Counted from the first letter of the stretch, positions 22,383 to 34,988 are shown. The stretch is DNA of 64,000 bases from Ipomoea triloba (GCF_003576645.1 NC_044924.1:21703233-21767232), one strand, 5' to 3'. The notes: generated by a model from the sequence alone, not told the origin. A program made the numbers and translations.

Positions 22383-23852
22383 AGTTTCTAGGAATTTAAT
22401 TTCTTTGTCAAAACTGGACTCTTATGGTATTTCCTTAAAGTTTGGAAATGGTTGTTTTAGTTTGTTCAAACAAAATCACTTTATTGGTTCTGATATACTT
22501 TCCAATGGTTTGTACAAATTAAATCTTGACAAACTTTTTACTGAAACTCTTTTAACCCTACATCATAGTATTGGAACTAAACGAAGTTTAGTTGATGAAA
22601 GATCAACTTAATTACTTGTGGCATAAACGTTTGGGTCACATATCCAAGGAAAGGATTCAAAGGCTTGTAAAGAATGAAATTATTCCTGAATTGGATTTTA
22701 CTGATCTCGGTATTTGTGTGGATTGTATTAAAAGAAAACATTCAAATCACACAAATAAGAATGCAGCCACAAGAAGTACAGAACTCCTTGAAATTATACA
22801 CACTGATATATGTTGAACTTTTGATGTTCCAACTTTCAGAAAAGAAAAATATTTCATCAAATTTATTAATGACTTTTCACGTTATGGTTATGTCAATTTG
22901 TTGCATGAAAAATCTCAATCAATAAAGGCCTTAGAGCGAGGTATTTGTTGAAGAGGTTGAAAGACAATTAGACAGAAAGGTGAAAATTATAAGGTCTGAT
23001 AGGGGTGGTGAATATTATGGGAAATATAATGAAGGTGGACAATGTCCTGGTCCATTTGCTAGATTTCTTGAAAAACGTTATATTTGTGCTTAATACACAA
23101 TGCCTGGAACACCGCAACAAAATGGTGTTGCAGAAAGGCATAATCGAACCTTAATGGTAATGGCTAGGAGCATGATGAGTTATTATTCTTTACCCTTGTC
23201 ATTGTGGACATATGCTTTAAAAACCGCCGCTTATTTATTAAACAGAGTTCCTAGCAAGACAGTTTCAAAAACACCTTTTGAACTGTGGACTGGAAGGAAA
23301 CCCAGTTTAAGTCACCTTCATGTTTGGGGATGCCCGGCGGAGATACGCATTCATAATCCACATGAACTGAAACTAGACCCAAGAAAAACTAGTGGATTTT
23401 TCATTGGTTATCCAGATAAATCTAAAGGGTATAGATTTTACTGTCCTAGCCATACTACAAGAATTGTTGAAACTGGAAATGCCAAGTTCATTGAGAATGA
23501 TAACATAAGTGGGAGTGCTGAACCACGAAAAGTGGAACTTAAAGAAGTTACGGTGCAAGATTATCCAATAACTTCTTCTCAATTTGTTGTTCCTGTGCGT
23601 CAAATTACTTTACCTGGAGTTACTCAGATTGTTCATCCTGCAACAACTGAACAATTTAATGACTTTCCTGAACAACAAATTAATGATCAACCACTCCGTG
23701 ATGAAGTTATCAGTGAACCCACGAATGATATTCCTACAAAAGTAGCATTAAGAAGATCTCAAAGACAAAGGAGATCTGCTATATCTGATGATTATATGAT
23801 TTATCTTCAAGAATCAGATTTCGATATTGGAATCGATAAAGATCCAGTTTAA
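22383..23852 (+). pseudogene. Copia B integrase, copy 2 through C-terminus
   Basis: Repeats the protease end and HHCC domain (LWHKRLGHISKERIQRLVKNEIIPELDF) including the same ADIC-TGA stop as copy 1, with a 3-base insertion near 22938. It then continues intact from MPGTPQQNGVAERHNRTLMVMARSMM (catalytic E in AERHNR) through FELWTGRKPSLSHLHVWGCPA and FFIGYPDKSKGYRFYCP, up to the RRSQRQRRS linker before RT. Confidence 0.85.
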
Positions 23853-24680
23853 TTTTCACAGGCTATAAATAGTCCTAATTCTTCTAAATGGGTTGAGGCC
23901 ATGAAAGATGAGTTAAAATCAATGAAACATAATGAAGTATGGGATCTTGTTGAATTACTTGAAGGTTATAAGCCAGTTGGCTATAAATGGGTTTTTAAGA
24001 CCAAACACGACTCAAATGGCAATATCGAACGGTACAAGGCCAGACTTGTTGCCAAAGGTTTTACTCAGAAAGATGGTACTGATTTCAATGAAACATTTTC
24101 ACTTGTTTCAAAGAAAGATTCATTTAGAATAATTATGGCACTAGTAGCTCATTATGACTTAGAGCTGCATCAAATGGATGTGAAAACAACATTTCTGAAT
24201 GGAAATTTAGAAGAAGAAATTTACATGAACCAACCTGAGGGTTTTTCAGTTGAAGGAAAGGAACACATGGTCTGTAAACTGAACAGATTGATATACGGAA
24301 TTAGACAAGGTTCTTGACAATGGTATCTTAAGTTTAATGATACTGTAATGTTCTTTGGATTTAAGGAAAACACTGTTGATCAATGTATATATCTGAAGGT
24401 CAGTGGGAGCAAGTTTATATTTTTTATTATGTATGTCGATAATATGTTGCTTGCTACTAATGATCTTGGTTTAATGCATGAGACCAAAATGTTTCTTTCT
24501 AATAACTTTGAAATGAAAGATATGAGTGAGGCATCCTTTGTGATTGGAATTGAAATATTCCGTAATAGATCACAATGAGTGTTAGGATTGTCTCACAAGG
24601 CATATATTAACAGAGTCTTACAAAGATTTAAAATGGAAAAGTGCTCTGCATCCAAATGTGGACAAGGAAGTCCAAATTTG
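23853..24680 (+). pseudogene. Copia B reverse transcriptase
   Basis: WVFKTKHDSNGNIERYKARLVAKGFTQ, LHQMDVKTTFLNGNLEEEIYM and KLNRLIYGIRQGS are recognised, then a TGA at 24315 where relatives read SRQWY. The active-site box reads YVDNML instead of YVDDML, losing the second catalytic aspartate. A stop follows IFRNRSQ near 24578. Confidence 0.88.
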
Positions 24681-25075
24681 GATATCTATTCCTTTTAGCC
24701 GAGGGGGCTATCTCTTGGAAAAGTGCGAAGCAGACTGTCATTGTTGCATCCACTATGGAAGCTGAGTTTGTGGCATGTTTTATGGCCACTAATCATAGAC
24801 TGTGGCTGCGGAATTTTATTTCGGGACTTGGAATTGTCGACAGTATTGCCAAGCCGCTGAAAATTTATTGTGATAACGCCGCAGCAGTCTTCTTTTCTAA
24901 AAACAACAAGTATACAAGTGGTGCTAAACATATTTAATTGAAGTATCTTGCCGTTAAAGAAGATGTTCGGGAACGAAGCGTATCAATTGAACACATTAGC
25001 ACTAGATTAATAATTGCAGACCCATTAACTAAAAGGCATTTAATGAGCATGTTGAGAGAATGGGTGTTATTGAAA
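24641..25075 (+). pseudogene. Copia B RNase H C-terminal part
   Basis: [63 protein letters not shown] and, after a TAA, LKYLAVKEDVRERSVSIEHISTRLIIADPLTK. The RNase H N-terminal region, roughly 100 residues, is deleted at the joint near 24670. Confidence 0.85.
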
Positions 25076-26100
25076 AGAGTTAATGACAACGGATTGCAGT
25101 TTATGGGTAGAGTTGAGACGTCAAAAGATATGTGTGTGTTAAAACGAAAAGTCAATGACTCCCCGAGTGTCGGTCTCGAAGGAAGGACGTGGAGGTGTGT
25201 CAAGTGTTCGAGTGTTCACGTGATTGAGTCATGTAATAGATTTGAGCGTGGTGAATGACGAGTTGAGAGTGAAAGGGTTCATAAAGTTTGTGAGAGGAAA
25301 AGGGGTAAAGTAAATAAGATTGAAAAGTATGTAAGGAAGTAAGGATTGGATAGTGCTCATCTATGTTGCATCCTAGTGTGTCTAAGGTATTGGATAAACA
25401 AGACAAAGATGTTAGCTATTCAAGAGTGTGTGTTCTTAGTCCTTTTCCACCTTTGTGTACTAAGGCTTCTTGGACATAGGAATGCCTTCAAGCATCCAAA
25501 TTTCTAAGAGACATTTTATCAAACACTTTAGCTACACACTTTCCTACTATTCTTAAGAAGTCCATAGGATCTATGATTGTTACAAAGCTTCAATCCTAAC
25601 TCTAATCAAAGACATGAAAGAGTCAAGAGCTCAATCTCTCATCTAGATTGGCCAAATCCAAACAAGATATCATCAAAACAACAATCAATAGACAAGAATA
25701 GATAATCTAACAATCCAAGCATTTAGATCCAAAAATCGATATAAGATCATCACACTAGCAACATATCTTCACACAATCCAAATCCCTAGATTAAACTAGC
25801 CACTCATGATAAGAAATTCAAGACAAAAGCTAATTCAATCCAAGAATAAAATAGTAAAATAGATTAGAAATGTAATAGAAATCTCCTAGAGTTGAAGTGA
25901 TCCTTCAATCCAAGCTTGTTGTCTTCTACATTGAGAATTATCTAAACTACTCCTAGAAAATTATATAAAATGAATCCCAAAATTGGGAAAGGAAAAAATT
26001 AAAATTGGGAAAAGAAGAAGCCTCCTAAAATTAGGAAAAAGAAGACTCCTCTGAAAATCTATCAAGGGAGTTTAAATAGTTTCCGAAAAGTAGGGGATTA
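25076..26100. other. No gene seen
   Basis: Downstream flank of copia B. Slightly AC-rich low-complexity text with no matching LTR. Short AAATTGGGAAAAG repeats occur near 25980-26060. Confidence 0.5.
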
Positions 26101-26105
26101 GGGTG

Positions 26106-26230
26106 TGTCACCCTTTCATTTGACACATTGCACTATCTTGCACCCAACCACTTGACAAATTTAACTCCAATCTATCATTCAACACTCATTAATTAATCAC
26201 AACTGAAATACAATCCCTTATGCATGTGGT
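26106..26230 (-). repeat. PMD-associated motif, copy 1
   Basis: Read on the minus strand this is the recurring GTGCAAGATTTG...GATGGTGCAATGTGTCAAATGAAAGG motif that sits upstream of PMD gene fragments; here it lies 3' of the small minus-strand PMD fragment. Other copies: 26.7, 27.9, 28.3, 43.3, 50.3, 51.7, 57.5 and 60.1 kb. Confidence 0.55.
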
Positions 26231-26284
26231 TTGAGAAACATATAAACTCCCATGATGTTGCATTGATTAACATTTCAGAGAATA

Positions 26285-26450
26285 ACATTCAACCTATTTA
26301 GTAATTGCATGATACGCAATCAGGCCATGCGTCGCACGTCTTCATGAGTTGAATGTTCTGTTTGTAGTGTCGGGTTCTGTAGACATATTAGAATCAAACG
26401 AGATTTGCTGAAAATTGAGTTATATGTTTTCTCTGCATTTTCCTAAAGGA
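26285..26450 (-). pseudogene. PMD-domain gene fragment 1
   Basis: The minus strand matches 59.6-59.8 kb (...CGTATCATGCAATTACTAAATAGG), which encodes the PMD stretch HAITR/VMQLLGG. Only about 160 bp is left, with stops. PMD (plant mobile domain) occurs in MAIL1/MAIN proteins and in transposons. Confidence 0.45.
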
Positions 26451-26699
26451 TTTGAAGCTCCAAACCCAATTGGAAGACACGCAACCCCCTTTCCCACATT
26501 ACTATTACTAATCTTCCCTTTGGGAAGAAGGAGTAAACATTTAAAGTTTAAGTTCTTCATCTGTTAGCCGAAATAGCTAGCTGGGAGCTATGTTCTCAGT
26601 TTGCCGTTCAGCGTTTATGAATCAAAGATTTCCAATCTCTCCCTGGACTTTACATGCGCTTCCAGATTAGTTACTTGGTTTAGAGCCTAGACCAACCTG

Positions 26700-26840
26700 T
26701 GTAACCCGTTCATTTCACACATTGCACCATCCTTGCCCAAATCTTGCACCGAACCACTTCACCATTTTAACTCCAATCTATCATTCAATATTTCAACACA
26801 CACAAATTAATCACAAGTGACACACAATCATTCATCAAAT
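26700..26840 (-). repeat. PMD-associated upstream motif, copy 2
   Basis: Shares with the 50.2-50.4 kb copy (opposite strand) CATTTGACACA/CATTTCACACA, TTGCACCATCCTTG, CAAATCTTGCA and TTTAACTCCAATCTA in the same order. It lies upstream of PMD fragment 1 in that fragment's orientation. Confidence 0.6.
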
Positions 26841-27048
26841 CTTTCAGAAAAGTCCAAACAAACGAAAAACTCTGTCTGGTAAGTTTCACGTACTCTACTA
26901 CCTCATACATAATCAGAGGAGATTTCGTCATTCAGACGTGTTATCCTGGTTTGTAGTAATCTAGAAACTCATCCAACTCGTTTTCATATAGCCTCCATTT
27001 AAAATGCACTTGGAAATGCAATTGAAAAAATAACGTACCCATACATTA

Positions 27049-27165
27049 AGGGTGTGTTTGGAAACCAATAAAAATGACTTCCGGAAAATGTTTACTGAAA
27101 ATTGAGTCATTTTCTAAAAAACATTTTTATTTTCAGTGTTTGATTGTATTCTAGAAAGCTATCTT
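27049..27165. mobile_element. MITE end fragment (GGTGTGTTTGGAAACC)
   Basis: GGGTGTGTTTGGAAACCAAT followed by AATGACTTCCGGAAAATG is a typical hAT-MITE terminus. The opposite terminus was not found nearby. Confidence 0.35.
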
Positions 27166-27223
27166 TATGTGTTTTGTTCATTTTATATAAAATGAGAAAA
27201 ATTGTAACTTTCAACTTCTATTT

Positions 27224-27655
27224 TCAAGTTTTCACAAAAGATAACACTACACTAGTACAATATATACAGAACATTTCATCATTCATTCTACATACATATA
27301 ATAAAACTTCTCCCCCTTTTCTCTCTCTCTCTAAAACTTCTCTGTCAAGGTCTCTTTTTCTTCTTCTATTAACCCCTTTGATCTGACTATTACCCACTTG
27401 TGTTTGATTAAAATTGCACAAACTTTTGGTTATTTTACAAACAAAAGGAGAGAATTTTGGGAAGATTTCACTATGTGGCGGGATGCCATTGGGTTGAGTT
27501 TCAAGTCTCCTTTCTTCTCCTTTCAGGGTCAAAGCTTTAACACACGCTTCTTCAATGGCAGCATAGCCTTCGCCTGCATTTCCACCTTAGCTTTCTCCAA
27601 ACCATCTCTAGCCATCCTACTTAATTATGCTATGCGTAACCCTTACCTGCATTAA
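27224..27655. other. Unassigned open frames on both strands
   Basis: A plus-strand frame (85 residues, MCLIKIAQTF...) and a minus-strand frame (102 residues, MTLKGEERRLETQ...) overlap. Neither shows a motif I recognise, and the region lies in repeat-family sequence. I do not call a gene. Confidence 0.25.
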
Positions 27656-27729
27656 TCAAACAAAAATTTCTTGAGTTGGATTAATTAATAATGTATAGAA
27701 TCATAATAATGCTTCCATAATCAAAGATT

Positions 27730-29210
27730 ATGCCAAATTTATTTTGTTTTAACTTACCAAGTGTTCTAGCTTTGATGCTAAAGGCATGAATCCTCGTTTG
27801 ATCATTATCATTACAAAGGTGGACTGGTGGATGACCGGGTAACTAATACAAAAACAAAATACCAATTAATTTGAAGAGCATTACCCATGAATAGTTGCAT
27901 TTAAGAAATGTTCAATTGATGCACACGCACAACACTATTCTTGCACTCCAAGTTGCCATGCTTTGTATATTGTTTCGAGTATGAAGAAGATATAGCCTTT
28001 GTGATATGTTATGGTGTGACAATCATTAATCTGTGCAATTTATTTATAGCTTGTTGGAGACCAAATAAGATTTTGATATTAGTAAGTGTCGTTGCATGAG
28101 AAAACCAATAAAGAAAGGAAATTAATTGAAAATAAAATTTCCAAATTTAAATTGATTTCATTGCATTGATTTATATTATTTTAAATGCCATTTGAGATTT
28201 TTTTTTTATTCCATTTGTATTACCTTTTTGGATCAAATATTTAAAAGTAATTTTGGATTTAGTCAGTTTAATAATTTTCAGATTCTTCTTTTACAAAAAC
28301 ACAAAAAATATCCTCAAAAATTTTTTTTGGAATCTTCAATTGATGCACACACTCAGCATCATCCTTGCACAAATCTTGCATTGAACTACATAAACACGGT
28401 GAGTTTGTCAAATTTATGAAATTTTTGTTTGCCTAAAACACATGTCAGTATATACGACTTGTGTTTCTCCCAACATACGACAAAAGCAAGTGGAACTTTA
28501 TTCTTGATACCTCTCGGACCCTTGTGATAGTAGATTGGCATATATGCAGCAAACAGGAGTGTTGCTTAGCTTGATACCGCTCATTCTTATTTTCCTCAGG
28601 TTCAAAACCCTCTTGTCCTTCCCCATAGAGTGTAGACTGAAGCTGTTGAGGGTGACCTATAATCCCGTCCTGATCTAGAAACTTGTGGTGTAGGAATAGA
28701 ATTCACCTGAACGGGAAGTACGCACAGAATGAGTTATAAGTTACTTAAGTACTGTGAAACCATACATTATGGAGGCATCTGATGCGAGAAGCTGAGGGAC
28801 GACGAAGCCAACCAGAGAAGACAAAGAAGTGGACATGGCTTCGTTTGGACCCCAACGCTCAACGGTACTGGTCGTATCTTTGTACTGGGCTCTAAGCTCT
28901 GATTTTGTGGGTCTACATCACATCACCAATTAACTTCTTTTATTGAAGTAGTTTTCAATGCCTAAACTTTAATAAAATTTTGATGAAAAATATTATTTGT
29001 ACTCTCAATTTTTACTCACAACTTTTACTTCCTTTTTACAAATTTTGGATGTACACAATTTTTTTAGACCAACAAGATGAAATTAAAATATATTATCCAT
29101 ACTTGTTACATCAAGGAGTATAATTAATGGAGTAGAATTTGAGAGTCCCATAGTAGAACTCAATTTTGATTTCAGTTTATGATGAACTTACAACTACGAA
29201 TGCTTAATTT
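27730..29210. repeat. Dispersed repeat family copy (matches 43.3-44.3 kb and 57.5-57.7 kb)
   Basis: 27770-27830 matches 46700-46745 (GATGCTAAAGGCATGAATCC). 28270-28460 matches 57485-57690. 28336-29210 matches 43330-44220 in order, including CTTGATACC/CTCATTCTTATTTTCCTCAG and GTGGGTCTACATCACATCACCAA. No intact frame is present; on the minus strand parts read as a degenerate coding sequence. Confidence 0.7.
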
Positions 29211-29739
29211 CCTTATTCTAACAACTATAAATGCACCATCAAAGTTTGCAATGGATTAAAATTAAAAAGAATTCAATACTCTAAGATTAAATTTAGTAAC
29301 ATTAAAATAATTAAAGTCAATAATTAAAATTAAAAATGAGTAATAGATACTATAGATGAACATGTACTACAATGCAATATGGTCAGTTGTATTAAAAAAA
29401 AAAAAGTAATAGATAGGGGCTAAATTTGGAATTAACTCTAAACAAATGCTACCATCAAGAATTCTCATTAGTTTTCTAAGTTTTCATTTCCTATTTAAAA
29501 ACTAAAATCATATTTAAGTTCAACTATTATTTAATGGGATAAGGTCAAATAAGCCCATCAACTCTAGAAAAATGTAATTAAACTCCTAACCTTTAATTAG
29601 ATACTTTAATTTTTTCATAATTATGCAATTAAATTGATTAACAAGTTGCCTTCAAATAATTGGTAAGAAGATTTTTTTCTTTTTTAAAAAATCAAATTCA
29701 AATATAGTAAATAAATTTTTTTAAAATAATTACAAGAAG

Positions 29740-30080
29740 TTGCTTGTTTTTTTGGTCCAACTGTACGAAGAAGTTTACCTTACTTTTCTGTTCAGTTGAA
29801 GGGAGAAAATCCAATCAAAAGTAGAACCATGCTCGACTTTTTCGTCGTTAGACAAAGAAATCGGCCATGCATGGTTCTTTTGTCCGGTTGGACAAAGAAA
29901 CTTACTTGGCTTATTTGCCTAGTTGGACGAGAAAGTTGGTCTGGATCCTCTGTCCAATTGGATGAAGAAGCTTGCTTGGCTTTTTCGTTTAGTTGAATGC
30001 AGAAGTCAACCTGGTTTCTTCGTCCAATTGGACATCAAAACTTACCAACTTCTCTATTGACGAAGAAGTCAACAATGTCT
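29740..30080. repeat. Degenerate minisatellite (TTCGTCCAATTGGACGAAG units)
   Basis: About eight units of roughly 35-45 bp with TTNGTCNAGTTGGACNAAGAA and an AAGCTTGCTTGGC-like linker. Each unit is itself a short inverted repeat (TCCAATTGGA). No longer element boundaries seen. Confidence 0.7.
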
Positions 30081-30084
30081 GCTA

Positions 30085-30820
30085 TTATTATTATCTTGAG
30101 CTTACTTGTAAATTGATCTAATTACACAAATTAAAAATGTTTTTAACTAAATTGCGAACAAATGAAGATTAAAAATTCTAATTAATTTAAAAATAATTAA
30201 AAATTTCAAACTAGCCAAGGCCTGATGAGGCCCAAGCCCAAGACCGGCCTTGTCTTGACATGGGCAATCCAAGTTAAAGTAGGAATAAATAAATATGTGA
30301 AATAAAAGTTCGTGTGTAAGCATAATGTTTATTTATATAATTAGTATTTTGTACGCGCGATGAGCGAAAACTTATGCCCAATGTTAAAATATTAATAAAT
30401 AAAAATAATTAAAATGTATAATTCAAATTATATATACACAAACAATATATGTATTTTATACACACATATGATTTATCAGTCATAGAAATTTAATTAAAAT
30501 ATAATCAACCATTAAATAGAAATTAATAATTTAAATAAAATGACAATTAAATAATAGGAAAAAGATATGATAGATATAGGTGTAGGGTAATAATGATGGA
30601 GTTAAAACTAACGGTGTTATAACGGTGTAAGTGTAGTTTTGTATAACAAGAATGTAGTAGGGACAATTTTGTCTAATAACATTGAAGTGTACAACATTTA
30701 AAGTAAAATGTACACATTTATTAGCTTCCAAAAAGAGGGACATAAATCAAGGATATAACCTTGATTGAGACTTATTATGTTTTTAGATAAGGATAATGAT
30801 GCTGGTGGTGAATGAGAGCA
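30085..30820. other. AT-rich, no gene seen
   Basis: A short GGCCCAAGCCCAAGACCGGCC segment near 30225 is the only departure from AT-rich sequence. Confidence 0.5.
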
Positions 30821-30824
30821 TCTT

Positions 30825-30925
30825 CATAATAATAATAATACTAATAATGATACAAATAAAATAAAATAATAATAATAATAATAATGATAAAATAATAATA
30901 ATAATAATAATAATAATAAAGAGAG
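30825..30925. repeat. AATA/AAT microsatellite
   Basis: Interrupted AATAATAAT tract of about 95 bp; gives poly-Tyr/Ile shadow frames. Confidence 0.9.
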
Positions 30926-30944
30926 AATTTTGTTTTTACTATTT

Positions 30945-31200
30945 TACTTACTGTTTCATCCTCAAGTACAATGAGCATATACTTTTTCTCAGGTGTTCCA
31001 ATAGCCTTTTTGGGTTCATTTTTCTTAATGACATGAACTGTAGGACTCCCTGTAGGACTCCAGCCCACAATTTGTGTGTCAATATCAATTAACTTTACTG
31101 CATTTGTCATGACTAATATTTTTCTGCCATGGGAAATATGTTCATAAAGGATGTTATGAAAATAATATAACGGGAACCACAACATAAATTCAAAAACCAT
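30945..31200 (-). pseudogene. Exon-like frame, possibly an OB-fold (RPA-like) fragment
   Basis: The minus-strand frame from 31200 (MVFEFMLWF...RKILVMTNAVKLIDIDTQIVGWSPTGS...KKYMLIVLEDETVSK) ends at AAACA|GTAAGTAAAAT, a good splice donor. The pattern 'VIDIVGxx...LEDE' is reminiscent of plant RPA1-type OB folds, as in the Helitron fragment at 54 kb, but the similarity is weak. The solo LTR at 31362 lies just upstream in its orientation and would have split any gene here. Confidence 0.3.
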
Positions 31201-31361
31201 AGATTAGGGAGTTAGGAGTAACTAAAATGTGTAGATTATAGAGGAATATAAATTATACAATAGATATATTTACATAACGATATTGAAGTTATACTAATTA
31301 ATGAGTATACCATCATTGATTTAAAAAAAAAAACTATAATCATTATGAGTACAAATACAAA

Positions 31362-34300
31362 TGTAACACCCCCAAAAACGGCCTATTTTTTTTTCTTATT
31401 TTCACCAATTAATTAAGTAATTCTTAAACAAAACTTAGAATGCGGAAGCTTTTCAAAATCTTATTGAGGGCATTACCGCCACACTTAGGCAACCACAATA
31501 CCTAAGTGCTAAGGCTAACTTAAATAAAACCAAAACAAAAGAGAATTACAATCCTCAACGTAGTCTTTAACAACATAACACATATTAAAGTTCTTAATGT
31601 TCATAACATTTATTTCTAAATCCTCCAAAGCATCACGTTCTATCGCTCTCATAGCAGCATACTTCACCATATTTCTACATCACCTGTTACTCATTTAGAG
31701 ATTTCAAAACATAACAAGAAAGTAAGGGGTTAGCATAACATGCTAAGTAAGGGACTGCTTGCCCCGAAAGTAAAATATATATATATTTTTTGAAATCATA
31801 ATTTACCATTTTCAAAGCTTGGCCGCAATGCCATAATTCAGAAAATTCAATAAAAAATATTAGGTAAAGTAAAAACATTTAGAACTTTTTCACAATATCA
31901 TCACTTATAAAATTTTCTTATAACTTTATTTTTATACCACACTTGCACACCACAAAATACATATGGAAGCACATCAATCACACATAAATGGGACAGGGTC
32001 CTTTATTTTTAGGCCCTAGTGAACGGTGCTTCCCACACAACCGAACACTCTACACATTTCCCATTTCTAATGGAAACCGGACTCTAACCTTAAGTGTGCA
32101 CACCCCCGAAGGAGGATTCCAAGCCTCAACGAGAAGTTACCAGCCCTAGTAGCCAGGATAAGGTTTCTACTGACTACTCCTGAAATTAGGGTACACAGAC
32201 CCACCTCAACAGGACACACCATAGTGACCTAGTACCTGAAGATTGTTCCTTACGGGCACTCCTCAAAAATAATTAAATTTCAACCACATATTCACAAATT
32301 TCACATAGCTTCCATAACTTAATAAATAATTATGATCGAAAATTTTTCTTTTGCTCAAAATAAAGTAATAATTTTGTAAATCAATATTTTAATCAAAACC
32401 ATACTCGTACTCAAACACATGAAATCTCATATAACACTTTAATGATTTAAATAAAATCATTTTATCTCATCCCCAAATACCATACATAATACCTCAAGAA
32501 TACTAATTAATTAAACCCTTATCTATATATACTACATACTATACGTACTCCAAATATACTTACATTATTAATATTACTATTATCATAAATAATATTAATA
32601 CATACGTACTAATCACAATCCAATACTTAACAAATTAAAAATCAAATTCCCATCATTACCACATACCACAAAATTTGTTAATTCATAGCAAACATTTTTT
32701 TTTTTAACATTATAGTATTAATACATATACATACGGCTAATAATATATAAATATATACATGCCCATATATATATGCAAACAAATACATATATTCGTGTAA
32801 AATACTACATGTACATAAATAAAACATACGGTGCATAAAAATATTTATATAATTAAATTTTTGCAATAAATATATCACATATATAAATAAATAATACGGT
32901 ACAATAGCCATATGTATATACTTTTTTTTTTTAAATAACATACACACATAAATATTTACTGCCCATACGATATAGTATATATAAATACTTTTATTTATAC
33001 GGTCCTATAATATAATTAACTAGGTACATACGTATATACATATATACGAAGATTATACATACCATACTTAACAAATAAATTTTTCTTATATTTATATATA
33101 CACATACGTACATTATAATAATAAAAGAAATATTGATTTATTTATTTATTTTGTTTTGTTTTTGAAATAGGCTCATACGTACATATTCTATTATATATAA
33201 AATATAATTATATATAAACTTTGAAAGATACATCATACGTACGTAAATTTTTATAACTAAAATTTTGCAAAAACAATACATCTCATACGTACATAACTCG
33301 CATACACTTAACATTGATATATTTTTATATTAAAAATTTCCTTACCTTCATATTTTCAAACATTTTCATAAAATAGAATTTTTGTAGATGAATCATACAT
33401 CTCTATAACCCATTCCTTAGAACAAATTCCATAAAAACATACCAACCATGTATAATGTATTGATATAAAAAAATAGGGATTTTTCACATATTCATTCATC
33501 AAAACACACTTAATCCTTTCACTATGCTATATATACAAAAATCATTTTAATATAAGGGCAAGCAAGAGAGAAAACAACCCACTTACTTGGATGACTTTAA
33601 TTCTTCTAATATTTCTCTTAAAGCTTTAAAGGTTCAATGTCTCCTCCTTTACCATCATCATCAACACAAAATATAAACCAACAAAACAACACCCATTTAA
33701 CATATAATCAAATAAAATTCCACATCTATTTTACCCATAAAAGAACAAAAGAACTTACTAGCTAGCCAAGAAGGATGGTTCCAACTCTTTGAAGAGAATT
33801 TGAGAGAAAGAATAATTTTTTATATATATATAAATATATTGAATGCCGAAATGAAGAAGAAGAAGCAAAAGGAAATTTTTTTCTTGTTTGGAGGAATGAT
33901 CGGTCAAGGAGAGTGGGGAATGAAGAAGGAGATTAAATTGGTCATAAAATATAGACTTTGTAACCTCCAATTTAAAATATTAGATGTTAATGAGATAATA
34001 ATCCATGATCTTCTAGATAAATCTAATATACATATACACATATAATATATATGTATACGGCTGGATAATACTAATATAAACATATATATTATAGTATAAT
34101 TATGAATACATGGTCCATATAATAATTATATATATAATGTATAGATAAATTGGAGTATATAGATCTTTATGTGTTCATACGTACCATACAATATATATAT
34201 ATACTATTTCATACGTACCATATATACATATAACAAAAATAATTAATGTGTATATATATACTGTATCATACGTATATACTCATATATATATAAAAAAAAA

Positions 34301-34509
34301 TATTATTAGTATATATCTCATATACTTCAAAAAAATATTGTATGGTACAAGGATTTATTGGTCCAAAAGAAATGACTCATGGCTCAAATGAATATAGGAG
34401 TAGGGTTCAATGAATATGGTTGAAGGACTAAATGAATATTGAGGAATAACAGGAGTAACTTGGAAATTCAAATAAGTAGAATTGGGATCAGAAATTTTCG
34501 GGTGTCACA
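31362..34509 (+). mobile_element. Solo LTR (3148 bp) of a gypsy-type retrotransposon
   Basis: Begins TGTAACACCCCCAAAAAC and ends TTTTCGGGTGTCACA, and is flanked by ACAAA on both sides (31357-31361 and 34510-34514). A 5-bp duplication around a single LTR-like unit with TG...CA ends and no coding sequence is what LTR-LTR recombination leaves. It shares several ordered blocks with the LTR remnant at 10872, so both belong to one family. The interior has TACGTAC/CATACGTA-rich stretches. The short frames inside are not genes. Confidence 0.9.
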
Positions 34510-34689
34510 ACAAATAATATGATTAACATGATAATATTTTGACAATCATACCTATAGAATGTCAAGTAGATGGTATGTTGCAGAATATGTTAGGTTTAGT
34601 TTTGGGCGAATACCAGTGAGAAGGGGAGGGGTTTATATACTGTTGTTTTGGGTAGAATAATGGTTTAGTTAGAAATCTATACAAAATTG

Positions 34690-34850
34690 TATTATAGAAT
34701 CCTATTAAGACTTCAATATTCTAATTTTAAGTTAGGAATCTATACAGAATTGTATTATAGAATCCTATTAAGACTTCAATATTCTAATTTTAAGTTAGGA
34801 ATCTATACAGAATTGTATTATAGAATATTGCCAATTTGTTTAAAAACTGC
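34690..34850. repeat. 63-bp tandem duplication, about 2.4 copies
   Basis: ATCTATACAGAATTGTATTA... recurs every 63 bp (21 codons in the shadow frame), with one A/G difference in the first copy. Period and divergence differ from the 42-bp ladders, so it may be real. Confidence 0.75.
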
Positions 34851-34987
34851 AATAAAGAAACAAATTGCCTAAAGAATTTAATATTAAACTTCCGTTATAT
34901 TTAACGGAAAGAGTTTGGTAATATTATAAAGGATTAGGATATATTAGGAATTTAATTGGAGGTTGCACAATAAGAAGAACACAAAGT

Positions 34988-34988
<1 letters not shown>

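Larger units (their letters stand above)
19878..25075 (+). mobile_element. Ty1/copia retrotransposon B (TNT1-94-like), degenerate, with internal duplication
   Basis: Gag, protease, integrase, RT and the RNase H C-terminus can be followed in order on the plus strand, with many stops and frameshifts. A stretch from protease to mid-integrase (about 20889-21622) is repeated at 22383-23118 with about 2% difference, and 760 bp of AT-rich non-coding sequence separates the copies. No LTR pair could be found; both ends are decayed. Confidence 0.85.
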
